Source: Anaerolineales bacterium (GTDB lineage: Bacteria; Chloroflexota; Anaerolineae; Anaerolineales; UBA6663). From it: 44,482 nt of DNA. The notes beneath the pieces are model-generated. The model saw only the letters and a list, made by a program, of their open reading frames with translations, did not search any database and had not been told where the DNA came from. Shown here piece after piece: positions 1 through 7,925 of the stretch; within the stretch, counting starts at the first letter, position 1; every line of letters begins with the position of its first letter. Where the stretch lies: assembly GCA_020845955.1 (NCBI GenBank), contig JADLEU010000364.1:75958-120439 (forward strand), written 5' to 3'. Both the position numbers and the translations under genes were made by a program.

Positions 1-1123
1 TCTGGATGACGCGCGCGTTGTAGCGCGCGACCAGCACGCCCAACACCTCCAGGGTGCTCAGGTTGCGGACCGGCATGCTGAAATACACCTCGCCCTGCGC
101 GGCCCCGGGCTCAAAGTGAATAGTTGAGACATAGGACTGTCCCGAGCGTAGGACCTGCCGGAAGTAGTCCTGGCCGGCGTGATCGGCGCCGAGGTCGACC
201 GCCGTGGTCGACTGCAGCACCACGCCCTGGAGATCCAGCAGCAGGTAAGCGCTGGAGCGCGTATCGCGCCGCTGCCAGATCGCCAGGGTGGCGCGCAGCT
301 CGCGTTCGGCCGAGCTGCCGGCTCGGACCTCGGGCGGCAGATCTAGATAGGCCCGCAGGACCGGCTGCTGGGCTTGGCTCTGCACGATGCCGCGCGTGTT
401 TTCAAAGAACGTGTCGAGGCTGAGGGCGGTTTGGGCGGCCGCGCCGCGCAGCGCTTCGTTGGCGGCGTTGGTAAGGGCCTGCCGCGCGCTGCGGTAGTTG
501 AGTCCGGCCAGCACGGACAGCGGCACCAGGGCGACGCCCAGAAACGCGATGATCAGCTTGGCCCGCAGGCTGAAGTCGGCTAGCAGCCGCAGCAGGAAGA
601 TCAAGAAGACTACCGCAAGGATGGCCGCAATGGCGGGAGTGGCGGCTTCGAGCTGGAGAGCGGTGACACGGTAGGCCAGGGCGCTCGCGGCCGCCTGATC
701 CAGCGCCAGGCCGGCGAGGCCGTTGGCGACGGCGGCTAGCAGCGCCGCCCACAGGCCGCGTCGCGACAGGTTGCCGCTGGCCAGGCCCAGGGTGAGGAGC
801 GGCCCGATCGCGGCCATGGCCGGGCCGAGGTTACGCACCAGGCAGTTGATGGCCAGGAGCGTGACCAGGAAGGCGCCAATGGTCAGCCCAACGCCCAGGC
901 GGCCGCGGCCGCGGCCGGCTAACCACTGGCCGGCCAGGGCCGCGAGCCCAAAGCCTAGAACGACGCCCGCCACCGCATAGAGCTGCCAGGCCCTGCTGGT
1001 GACGGCCAGGTACCAGGAGACGGCCTCATAGACGATGATGCCGGCCAGCATGATCCGCACGGCGCGCCGCGCGTGGACCGCCGCGGCGGGCGCCCGCGAA
1101 GGCGCGGCTGGCGTGGGCGTCAT
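1..1123 (-). CDS. Membrane sensor protein with dCACHE-like domain, C-terminus beyond window
   Basis: The reading frame is open from an ATG at 1123 to the left edge (374 codons, no stop), so the gene is incomplete. A Shine-Dalgarno-like TGGAG lies 9 bases upstream of the ATG. Residues about 22-180 hold several hydrophobic stretches, compatible with a multi-pass MASE-like membrane sensor. A further membrane segment at about 188-208 is followed by an extracytoplasmic region (about 209 onward) resembling the start of a Cache domain: a helix, then SSAYLLLDLQGVVLQST and a DYF/GQSYVS stretch typical of dCACHE folds. The missing part probably carries HAMP, GAF and possibly an output domain; this is inference from the family. 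It lies 154 bases downstream of the transmitter-less sensor at 1278-3254 on the same strand, and its Cache part looks like that neighbour's, so they may be paralogues. The ligand is unknown. Confidence 0.75.
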   Translation of the reverse strand, partial: MTPTPAAPSRAPAAAVHARRAVRIMLAGIIVYEAVSWYLAVTSRAWQLYAVAGVVLGFGLAALAGQWLAGRGRGRLGVGLTIGAFLVTLLAINCLVRNLGPAMAAIGPLLTLGLASGNLSRRGLWAALLAAVANGLAGLALDQAAASALAYRVTALQLEAATPAIAAILAVVFLIFLLRLLADFSLRAKLIIAFLGVALVPLSVLAGLNYRSARQALTNAANEALRGAAAQTALSLDTFFENTRGIVQSQAQQPVLRAYLDLPPEVRAGSSAERELRATLAIWQRRDTRSSAYLLLDLQGVVLQSTTAVDLGADHAGQDYFRQVLRSGQSYVSTIHFEPGAAQGEVYFSMPVRNLSTLEVLGVLVARYNARVIQ

Positions 1124-1187
1124 GGCTGCTGCTCCAGGATTACGGGCAGTCTCGATGTCGTCATACTCAGGCCAATGCCATGCCAGC

Positions 1188-1198
1188 TTCTAACCAAA
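1188..1198 (-). promoter_or_regulatory. Shared 11-base motif, copy 1
   Basis: Read on the minus strand this is TTTGGTTAGAA, about 65-75 bases upstream of the edge sensor start at 1123. The identical 11-mer occurs at 4241-4251, directly upstream of the promoter of the receiver-receiver-sensor operon. It is AT-rich within GC-rich DNA and both copies lie in intergenic DNA before sensory genes, so a common regulator site is plausible. No clear -10/-35 pair is seen at the matching distance here. Confidence 0.35.
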
Positions 1199-1217
1199 CT
1201 TGGGATGGCGCTTTTTG

Positions 1218-1230
1218 CGACACAGTGTCG
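1218..1230. repeat. Short perfect palindrome CGACAC-A-GTGTCG
   Basis: Two perfect 6-base arms around one base, in the intergenic DNA between the sensor gene ending at 1278 and the edge gene starting at 1123. There is no T-run in the direction of transcription, so an operator is more likely than a terminator. The function is not known. Confidence 0.3.
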
Positions 1231-1277
1231 TTTCGGTTGGGCGCCCGGCCGCCTGCGAGTGTGGCCGTTAGAGAACG

Positions 1278-3254
1278 TCAGACGCCTATTGGTCCGCCGC
1301 TGCTGCCGGGATAGCTGCTGGCAGCAGCAGGATCCCCATTCCGTTGGGCAGAGGCCGGCAGAGCGTCTGCCGGTCCGCTGCCCAACAGCGCCTCGGCTTC
1401 GGGTGCCAGGCGCACGACGACTTTGCGCGCTCCGAATACCTGCCCAAGCTCAGACGCCGTGCGGTCGAGAATAGTCTGGGGCGACAGCGCGCTGTGAATG
1501 CGGGCCGTGAGACCGGCCACGCGCTGCTCCAACTGCGCCACCCGCTCCTGGCGGGCGAACAGACGGCCGTTTTCGATCGCGATGGCAAGCTGGTCGGACA
1601 GGATCTGCAGCACCTCGATGTCGGCCTGGTTGAAGGCGTTCAGGCTCCGGCTCTGCACGTCGAGCGCGCCGATCAGGCGGTCGCCCACGCGCAGCGGCAA
1701 GGCCGCCTCCGAGCGCGTTTCGGGCAGCAATTCGTTCTGGAAATAGACCGCGTCGCCGGCGACGTCCAGGGCAATACGCGCCCGGCCGTTGGCCGTTACC
1801 CAGCCGACCAGCGAGTTAGAGCCGACGGGCAGGCGATAGCCGCTGGCCTTGAGCTGCGCGCCCACCCGGCCGGTCGCCTCCCGCAGCCCGGCAAAGGCGC
1901 CGCTCTCATCCAGCAAGAAGACCGACACGTGGTAATAGTCGAAGCGGTCGCCGATGAGGGCGACGGCCTGGCGCAGCAGGTCGTCGGTGTTCAGGATCGA
2001 CGTCGCCGAGCGGCCGATTTCGGCCGCCGCGGCCAACTGCCGCGTGCGGTCCGCGACTTTGGCCTCCAGGTCCTGATACAGGCCGCGCAGCTCCGTGCCC
2101 ATGCTGTTGAAGGCCTGCGCCAGAAGCCCGATCTCGTCCTGGCGATCGACTTTGACGGCCGCGGCCAGGTCGCCGCCGGCCATGCGCAGGGCGGCCTCGG
2201 TGAAGGCCTGCAGCGGACGGGTAATGCGCCGGGTGAAGAAAACCACTCCCAGCGCGCTAATGGCGATGGCGCCGAACGCGATGGCGGCCAGCACGCTGCC
2301 AAAGCGGTTGAGCGGCGCAAACGCATCGGCCGTGCTTTCTTCGACCAGCAGCGCCAGCTGGTAGGCGGGCAGCCAGCGGAAGGCGCCCAGGACCTCGACC
2401 CCATTGGGGTCAGGATAGATGGCGCTGCCGTTCTGCTGCTGCCCGCGGGCGCGCTCGACCCCAAGGCTGTTGGGCAGCGTGCCGGGCGCTGTCACAAAGC
2501 TGCCAAGCTGGTAGCCGTCGTGGGTGACCACGTAGGCGCGGCCGGTGCTGCCCAGGCCGGGGCTGGGCGCGACGATGTCGAGCAACTGCTCGTCGCGGAC
2601 GAAGCCGTAGACGAGGGCGATGGCCTGGCCGCCGGCGCCGAACACGGGCGCCGCGACCAGCACCTGTACGTCGTTCATGCGCTGATCGAAGGCGGGCGCG
2701 AAGAGCACGGCGTTCTGGCGGGCGCGCGCCAGATCGGGGGGCTGCAGAAAGGTCTGCCCAATAAAGCGGTCGTACTGGAGGGTAAGGGTCGATAGCCGCA
2801 CGACCCCGTCGGCGGGCCCGGCCAGCATGACGGCTTCGTAATTCGGATTGCTGTTGAGGAAGGTCTGGAAGCGCCGGACGATGGGCTCCGGTCCCAGGCG
2901 GCCGGCCAGGTATTGCTCGACATCGGCGGCGTTTTCAGCCGTGCGCGCCAGGGTGTTGACGTCGTCGACGCGCGAGTCGGCCCAGGCCTCGATCTGAGCG
3001 ACCTTGAGGGTGGCCAGCGAGGTCAGTTGGGCAGTGGCCTGCCGGATCAGGTCGGCGCGCACCTGGTTGTAGATGAGATAGGCGAAGACGCCCAGCGGGA
3101 TCAGGATCAGAGGCAGAAAGACCAGCAGCAATTGCCGGGCCAGGCCGCCCCGCGCGCGCGGCGCCTGCCCGCCCACGCGCTGGCTCCGAAGTACCGAGCT
3201 GGTCCAGGGACTCGACACCGGCTTTTGCCTCTCTGCCTCATGCGCCAGGCCCAC
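1278..3254 (-). CDS. dCACHE-HAMP-GAF sensor without a kinase module
   Basis: A 658-residue membrane sensor. One membrane helix at about 41-63 precedes a large extracytoplasmic dCACHE region (about 65-310), a second helix at about 320-341, a HAMP linker (about 342-393, with the DEIGLLAQAFNSM signature), a short coiled coil, and a GAF domain (about 420-562). The C-terminal 95 residues start like a second GAF domain but stop early in low-complexity sequence. No H-box, HATPase, GGDEF or methyl-accepting region is present, so output must pass to another protein. The gene starts 16 bases after the receiver gene upstream, so the two receiver proteins (3271-4134) are likely partners in one operon. 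GTG at 3254 gives the longest form; GTG at 3218, preceded by GAGAGG, is a plausible alternative start. Confidence 0.85.
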   Translation of the reverse strand: MGLAHEAERQKPVSSPWTSSVLRSQRVGGQAPRARGGLARQLLLVFLPLILIPLGVFAYLIYNQVRADLIRQATAQLTSLATLKVAQIEAWADSRVDDVNTLARTAENAADVEQYLAGRLGPEPIVRRFQTFLNSNPNYEAVMLAGPADGVVRLSTLTLQYDRFIGQTFLQPPDLARARQNAVLFAPAFDQRMNDVQVLVAAPVFGAGGQAIALVYGFVRDEQLLDIVAPSPGLGSTGRAYVVTHDGYQLGSFVTAPGTLPNSLGVERARGQQQNGSAIYPDPNGVEVLGAFRWLPAYQLALLVEESTADAFAPLNRFGSVLAAIAFGAIAISALGVVFFTRRITRPLQAFTEAALRMAGGDLAAAVKVDRQDEIGLLAQAFNSMGTELRGLYQDLEAKVADRTRQLAAAAEIGRSATSILNTDDLLRQAVALIGDRFDYYHVSVFLLDESGAFAGLREATGRVGAQLKASGYRLPVGSNSLVGWVTANGRARIALDVAGDAVYFQNELLPETRSEAALPLRVGDRLIGALDVQSRSLNAFNQADIEVLQILSDQLAIAIENGRLFARQERVAQLEQRVAGLTARIHSALSPQTILDRTASELGQVFGARKVVVRLAPEAEALLGSGPADALPASAQRNGDPAAASSYPGSSGGPIGV

Positions 3255-3270
3255 GCCCCTGGCCGGAGGC

Positions 3271-3741
3271 CTAGCTCACTTCCCAGACGGGCTCGCCGCG
3301 CAGCATCCGCCGGATCTGGTCGGGAAAGCGGTCAGGATCGAGCGGCTTGCCCAGGAAGCCGTCAAAGCCGGCGGCGCGGGCCCTGGCCATCTGTTCCTGG
3401 CTGGCTTCGGCCGTGACGGCCGCGACCATGGTGTCCTTCAGCCGGCGCGTGGCGCGAACTTTCGCCAGGGCGGCATAGCCGTCTTCGTAGGGCAGGCGGA
3501 TGTCCATCAAGATCAGGTCGATCTTGGGCAGCGTGTCGGCGAACTCCACGACCTGCCAGCCGGAGGTCTTCCATTCGCAGCGGGGGACGCCCATGTAGGC
3601 CAACATCCGCGCCATCAACACGAAGTTGGAGACGTTGTCTTCGACGATGAGGACCGTGGCATCCTTAGGGAGGATGGGCTCACGAGCTTTCGGTGACGGG
3701 TTGTCTGACATACCTCGCTGGCAGCGCGCCCCCGCGTCCAT
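3271..3741 (-). CDS. Receiver-only response regulator
   Basis: A CheY/DivK-like stand-alone receiver domain. Acidic pocket residues occur in LIVEDN (about 31-36), the phospho-acceptor is D80 in ILMDIRLP, the conserved Thr is in AAVTAE, and the Lys is K132 in GKPLDP. There is no DNA-binding or enzymatic output domain. The start is uncertain: ATG at 3741 is 15 bases after the upstream receiver gene and has AAAGG at a long spacing, while ATG at 3711 (residue 11) has GAGGT almost touching it. It lies between the other receiver and the dCACHE sensor, so it probably relays or competes for phosphoryl groups from a kinase encoded elsewhere. Confidence 0.88.
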   Translation of the reverse strand: MDAGARCQRGMSDNPSPKAREPILPKDATVLIVEDNVSNFVLMARMLAYMGVPRCEWKTSGWQVVEFADTLPKIDLILMDIRLPYEDGYAALAKVRATRRLKDTMVAAVTAEASQEQMARARAAGFDGFLGKPLDPDRFPDQIRRMLRGEPVWEVS

Positions 3742-3756
3742 CGCCGCTGCGTGCCT

Positions 3757-4134
3757 TTAACTTTCTAGGAAACGAGCGATCTGGCGCGGCAGTTGATCCA
3801 CGTCGATGGGCTTCTGAATGTAGCCATCACAGCCGGCGGCCAGCGTTTTCTCACGATCACCTTTCATTACGTTTGCAGTCAAGGCCACGACCTTCACTCG
3901 TTCCATGCCCGGCGTGGCCTTCAGGCGGGCCGTGGTGGTGTAGCCGTCAATCTCGGGCAGGTTGATGTCCATCAGGATCAGGTCGGGGCGCTGCGCCAGC
4001 GCCTTCCGGAAGCCATCGTGCGCATTGGCGGCTTCCAGCAGGGTGTACCCCTCGGCCTCCAGCACGCGCTTCACGAGCATCCGGTTGTCGGCATTATCCT
4101 CAATGTACAGAATGCGGTTGTTGACGGCGGGCAT
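3757..4134 (-). CDS. Receiver-only response regulator, DivK-like
   Basis: A 125-residue single receiver domain of standard length. It shows the IEDN acidic pair, phospho-acceptor D56 in LILMDINLP, the ALTAN Thr and K108 in QKPIDV. The sequence resembles DivK and cell-cycle type receivers, with GYTTTARLKATP after the acceptor. It is the first gene of a three-gene operon with the second receiver and the transmitter-less sensor, and a strong promoter lies 73-101 bases upstream. The ribosome site is weak (GTGA before ATG). With no output domain it must act by protein contact. Confidence 0.9.
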   Translation of the reverse strand: MPAVNNRILYIEDNADNRMLVKRVLEAEGYTLLEAANAHDGFRKALAQRPDLILMDINLPEIDGYTTTARLKATPGMERVKVVALTANVMKGDREKTLAAGCDGYIQKPIDVDQLPRQIARFLES

Positions 4135-4206
4135 GAATTGTCACTCGTACCGATTGGTTGGCCGACGCCTGGGTTGTGAAATGCAGAATTGCGGCCTGGT
4201 TGTGCC

Positions 4207-4235
4207 ATTATCTACCAATCCGAACGAATTGTAAA
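4207..4235 (-). promoter_or_regulatory. Sigma70-like promoter for the receiver-receiver-sensor operon
   Basis: On the minus strand: -35 TTTACA (plus 4230-4235), a 17-base spacer, and -10 GATAAT (plus 4207-4212). Each hexamer matches five of six consensus bases. The predicted start of transcription is near 4200, giving a leader of about 65 bases before the ATG at 4134. Confidence 0.6.
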
Positions 4236-4240
4236 CTGCT

Positions 4241-4251
4241 TTCTAACCAAA
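4241..4251 (-). promoter_or_regulatory. Shared 11-base motif, copy 2, next to the -35 box
   Basis: Minus-strand TTTGGTTAGAA lies five bases upstream of the -35 hexamer, a position typical of an activator site. It is identical to the copy at 1188-1198 upstream of the other membrane sensor gene. The cognate factor is unknown. Confidence 0.4.
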
Positions 4252-4256
4252 GGATT

Positions 4257-4274
4257 CCACGACCGCTGTCGTGG
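4257..4274 (-). terminator. Hairpin after the Ser/Thr kinase gene
   Basis: A perfect 7-base stem (CCACGAC / GTCGTGG) with a 4-base loop starts 3 bases after the kinase stop codon. Downstream on the minus strand is AATCCTTTGG, a weak T-rich tail. It probably ends or reduces transcription before the receiver promoter. Confidence 0.4.
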
Positions 4275-4277
4275 GCG

Positions 4278-6434
4278 CTAGGGCAGGGTGCAGCCGCCGC
4301 CTGGGAACAAGCCGCCGTTGCCTGCCGGATCGAAGTAGAAATCCTTCGAGATCTGGGTCAGGGTCCCGTCGTCCACCAAACGCAGGTTGTAGGGCTTGGG
4401 GAAACAGCGGCGCGAAATGATGTTGTAATACATTGCCTCGCCCGGGTTGAACGCGCCAATCTGCTGGCCGTCGACGTACAGCGTCATGCGACCGCTGCCG
4501 CCAACCCAGCCCAGCCGGGTCGTGCAGTTGTAGTCCATGCCGCCGTCGCCCTGGTAGTTGCAGCCCACGTACGCGGACGGGTAGATATCGCTCAGGCCGG
4601 CCGCGGCCGGAGTCGGCGAGGCGGGCGGCGGCGGGGGCTGGGTGGGCACGGGCGTGGCGGCCGGCCGCTGGGTGGCGGCGGCAACGTACTTGAACGTGAA
4701 GGTCAGCGGCTGCCCGATGGCGGCATCGCCGGGGCGGCGCAACTCGAAGGTGCGCGTAATGTCTCCGGGCTGGCGGCGGCCGGGCCAGTCGAACGACACT
4801 TCGGCCGTCGCCGCGGGGGCCAGGCCGGGCACTGGCACGGAAAAAGGCCGGGCATTCGCGGGCAGGTTGAGCTCGACCAGGAGCGTGCCCTCGGGATAGG
4901 CGCAGGTGCCCGAGTTGCTCAAGGTGAGGACCTTGTTGACCCCGGCGCCGGCGGTAAGGGTGCGACCGTCGGGGGGCTGCTGGTCGACCAGCGCATAGTC
5001 AAAGGCACAGGCCGCGGCGGTGGCGGTCAGGTCGGGCGTGCTGGTCGATGTGGCGGAGGCCACCGCGGCCTGGAGGGCGGCCTGCGTCTGCTGCAAGGAA
5101 GCCAACTGGGTGCTGACCCGGTCGGGCGTGGCCGTGCTATTGTCGCGCGTGGCGGAGGGCGCCGAGGTGGCAGTGGCTTCCGGCGGTGTGGTCTCGCTGA
5201 CGGCCGCGACCGCCGTGGTGCGGGTGGATGCGGGGGTTTCGGTGGCGCGATCGAGCAGGCCAAAGCCGCCGGTGAAGGCAAAGGCCCCGCCGCCCAGCAC
5301 GAGCAGCAACACCAGAACGCCGGCGACGGCCAAGAGCGGGACGGGCAGGCGGCGCGCGGCGGGCAGGGCAGCGGTCGGCGGCGCCGCGACCGTGGCCGTG
5401 CCCGCCGGCGGGCGGGCCACCACGGTAGCGCCGGCCGGGCTGAGCTTGGTGGCGGCGGCCTCCGCTGACGGGCCGGAAGCGCCCAACTGGGTCGCCTCGG
5501 TGGGGCGGGCGGCGAGGGCGGCGCTGGTGGGCATGGCCACGGTGGCCGCGTGGGCAGCGGGACCGGCCGCCATCGAGGCCGGCGGGATGGCGATCATCTG
5601 GGCCGTGTCGAGGTCATCGAGCTGGGCCAGCATCGCGTCGGCCGACGGGAAGCGGTCGTCGGGACCCTTGGCCATGCTCTTAAGGATGATGCGCTCCATG
5701 CCTTCCGGCAGGTCGGGCTGGACGGTGCGCGGCAGGGGCAGGGGCTCATTGACGTGCTTGAGCATCACCGCCAGGGGCGTATCGGCCTCGTAGGGCAGCT
5801 GGCCGGTGGTCAACTGATAAAGCATGACGCCCAGGGCGTAGATATCGGAGCGGTGGTCGCCGGGCCGGCCCAGGCTTTGCTCGGGCGACATATAGGCGGG
5901 CGTGCCAATAGTGGCGCCGGTGACGGTGTAGCTGGGACCGGTCAGGATCTTGGCGATGCCGAAATCGGTAAGGATGACGCGGCCGCCGGTGTCGAGCATG
6001 ACGTTGGCCGGTTTCACGTCGCGGTGGATCATCTGGCGCTTGTGGGCGTAGGCCAGGGCCTTGCCGACCTCGCGCACGATGTGGACCGCCTCGGCCAGCG
6101 GCAGGGTCTGACCGGCGCGGGCCAGGTTCTCCAGGTGCGTTTTGAGCGTGCCGCCTTCGATGTATTCCATCACCATGTAAGGCGTGCCGTTGTGCACGTC
6201 GAAATCGTAGACCTGGACGATGTTGGCATGGCGCAACGCAGCGACGTTCTTGGCCTCGCGCTCGAAGCGGGCGATAAAGTCCTGGTCCGCGGCCAGGAAG
6301 GGGTGCATCAGCTTGAGGGCGACGTAGCGGTCGAGGTTGGCCTGGTAGGCCTTGTAGACCTCAGCCATGCCGCCGCGGCCGAGATGCTCGATGATGCGAT
6401 AGCGGCCGATTGTCTGTCCTACTGGGTTGCCCAT
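4278..6434 (-). CDS. PknB-type Ser/Thr protein kinase with NBR1-like outer domain
   Basis: A 718-residue membrane kinase. The cytoplasmic kinase domain (about 11-275) is intact: Gly loop GRGGMAEVY (19-27), ATP-binding K41, catalytic HRDVKPAN (137-144), DFG (157-159) and APE-like motif PAYMSPE. An Ala/Pro/Thr linker that may be phosphorylated leads to one membrane helix (about 364-386). The outside part has a Thr/Ser/Pro linker, an immunoglobulin-like domain resembling the NBR1 four-Trp/Ig family (about 476-585), a proline-rich spacer and a C-terminal module (about 613-718) with five Cys. A possible promoter (TTGCGG, 17 bases, TACAGT; plus 6443-6471) puts the transcript start only a few bases before the ATG, and no ribosome site is seen, so the mRNA may be leaderless. 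PASTA repeats are absent, so the signal is probably not peptidoglycan in the usual way. Confidence 0.92.
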   Translation of the reverse strand: MGNPVGQTIGRYRIIEHLGRGGMAEVYKAYQANLDRYVALKLMHPFLAADQDFIARFEREAKNVAALRHANIVQVYDFDVHNGTPYMVMEYIEGGTLKTHLENLARAGQTLPLAEAVHIVREVGKALAYAHKRQMIHRDVKPANVMLDTGGRVILTDFGIAKILTGPSYTVTGATIGTPAYMSPEQSLGRPGDHRSDIYALGVMLYQLTTGQLPYEADTPLAVMLKHVNEPLPLPRTVQPDLPEGMERIILKSMAKGPDDRFPSADAMLAQLDDLDTAQMIAIPPASMAAGPAAHAATVAMPTSAALAARPTEATQLGASGPSAEAAATKLSPAGATVVARPPAGTATVAAPPTAALPAARRLPVPLLAVAGVLVLLLVLGGGAFAFTGGFGLLDRATETPASTRTTAVAAVSETTPPEATATSAPSATRDNSTATPDRVSTQLASLQQTQAALQAAVASATSTSTPDLTATAAACAFDYALVDQQPPDGRTLTAGAGVNKVLTLSNSGTCAYPEGTLLVELNLPANARPFSVPVPGLAPAATAEVSFDWPGRRQPGDITRTFELRRPGDAAIGQPLTFTFKYVAAATQRPAATPVPTQPPPPPASPTPAAAGLSDIYPSAYVGCNYQGDGGMDYNCTTRLGWVGGSGRMTLYVDGQQIGAFNPGEAMYYNIISRRCFPKPYNLRLVDDGTLTQISKDFYFDPAGNGGLFPGGGCTLP

Positions 6435-6617
6435 GGCGGCGTACTGTAGCGTGATTAAAGATTGTCCGCAAGTTGGGTTGGGCGGGCCGAAGCCAGTGGG
6501 CGAAAAGCGGCAGGCACGCGAAGCGGGCGCCCGGATCTCGGCAGCGGGTGTCGAGGGTGTCGAGGCTGCCGGCGGGCGGGGGCTCGGCCAGCGGGGGGCG
6601 GACGGCGGCGCCTCGCG

Positions 6618-7925
6618 CTACGCCGGCCGGGGCAAGGTGAAGCACAAGGCGGTGCCCTGGCCGGGCGGGCTCTCGACCCAGATGCGGCCGCCGTGGGCCT
6701 CGACCAGGCCCCTGGCAATCGCCAGGCCCAGGCCGGCGCCGCCGCTGAGGGCGCCCGCGCGGGCCTCGGCGCGCGTGCGGGCAGCGTCGCCGCGGTAGAA
6801 GCGCTCGAAAACGCGCGGCAGGTCGGCGGGCGGGATGCCTTCGCCGCTGTCGCGGACCGTGACCAGGACCTCGCCGGGGCGCGCCACGGCGCTCAGCTCG
6901 ATGCGGCCGCCGGGCGGTGTGTGGCGGATGGCGTTCTCGACCAGATTGCCCAGCACCCGGCTGATCTTGTCGGACGCCATCCAGACCGGGTCGACGCCCG
7001 GCGCGATGGCGCCGGTGAGTGTCACCTGGCGGGCCTGGGCGCGGGCGCCGAAAGCGGCCAGCGTGTCGGAGATCAGGTCGGAGAGCGCGCTGGCCTCGGC
7101 GCGCAGCGCCAGGCTGCCGGCATCCATCTGGGCCAGCTCGAACAGGTCGTCGATCAGGGCGCTCATGCGGCTGACTTCGGCCTGCGACTGCTGGAGGTAG
7201 CGGGCGACGCCCGGCGGGTCGCTGACCACGCCGTCGGCCAGCGCGTGCAGCATGGCGCGCAGCGAGGCCAGCGGGGTGCGCAGGTCATGCGAGGCCCAGG
7301 CCACCAGGTCGCGGCGGGCGGCCTCCAGCGCGCGCTGGTCGGCGTCGGCCCGCTCGAGGCGGGCGGCCATGGTGTTGAAGGACCGCGCCAGGTGGGCGAC
7401 CTCGTCCTGGCCGGGCACGTCGACGCGCACGCCGAAATCGCCCTCGGCCAGGCGGCCGGCGGCGTCGCTCATGGCGCGCAGGGTGTGGGTAATGGAGGCC
7501 GAGACGAAGTAGCCAAAGGAGACGGAGATGCCGCCGGCGAAGACCAGCAGCAGCCCGGCCAGGGTCAGGTCGTGGGCGTTGAGGAACATCATGCGCGCGG
7601 TGAGCCAGACGTTGAGCAGGGTCAAGGCCGCGGCGATGACGTAGCCGAGGGTGAGGGTTTGGGCCAGGCTGCGGAACCGGCGCCACCAGCCCAGCCGGTG
7701 CGAGACCAAGCCGATCAGGGCCGAGCCGCCGCCGGTGATGGCGAACAGCAGCGCCAGGAACAGCACGTCGTTGAGCGGCGGCCGCAAGACGGCTACCGCC
7801 AAGGCGACGGTGAGGGCAGAGGCGGCCAGGATGCCGAACAGGTAGGCGCCCAGGCGCCGCCCCCCTGCCCGACGCGCGCGGCCGGCGCTCAGCGCGCGGT
7901 GGCCGCCAGCGGCCTCAGCCTTCAA
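6618..7925 (-). CDS. Two-component sensor histidine kinase (HAMP, HisKA, HATPase)
   Basis: About 435 residues from a TTG at 7925, which overlaps the response regulator stop by 11 bases; GTGGGG upstream may serve as ribosome site. Longer in-frame starts lie inside the regulator gene and their translation there looks like an out-of-frame shadow. Four hydrophobic segments occupy the first ~150 residues, so the protein is mostly membrane-embedded with little extracytoplasmic sensor. A HAMP domain follows, then the H-box WASHDLRTPL, N-box NLVENAIRHT, G1 RDSGEGIPP, F-box VFERFYRGD and G2 GAGLGLAIARG. This is a standard OmpR-partner kinase, translationally coupled to the regulator at 7915-8658. Its signal is unknown. 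Confidence 0.88.
   Translation of the reverse strand: MKAEAAGGHRALSAGRARRAGGRRLGAYLFGILAASALTVALAVAVLRPPLNDVLFLALLFAITGGGSALIGLVSHRLGWWRRFRSLAQTLTLGYVIAAALTLLNVWLTARMMFLNAHDLTLAGLLLVFAGGISVSFGYFVSASITHTLRAMSDAAGRLAEGDFGVRVDVPGQDEVAHLARSFNTMAARLERADADQRALEAARRDLVAWASHDLRTPLASLRAMLHALADGVVSDPPGVARYLQQSQAEVSRMSALIDDLFELAQMDAGSLALRAEASALSDLISDTLAAFGARAQARQVTLTGAIAPGVDPVWMASDKISRVLGNLVENAIRHTPPGGRIELSAVARPGEVLVTVRDSGEGIPPADLPRVFERFYRGDAARTRAEARAGALSGGAGLGLAIARGLVEAHGGRIWVESPPGQGTALCFTLPRPA

Noticed and set aside
1344-2795. Long plus-strand open frame (483 codons) antisense to the dCACHE sensor
   Set aside because: It mirrors the codon pattern of the sensor gene in GC-rich DNA, is rich in Arg/Gln/Gly, and has no domain; the minus-strand gene has clear domains.
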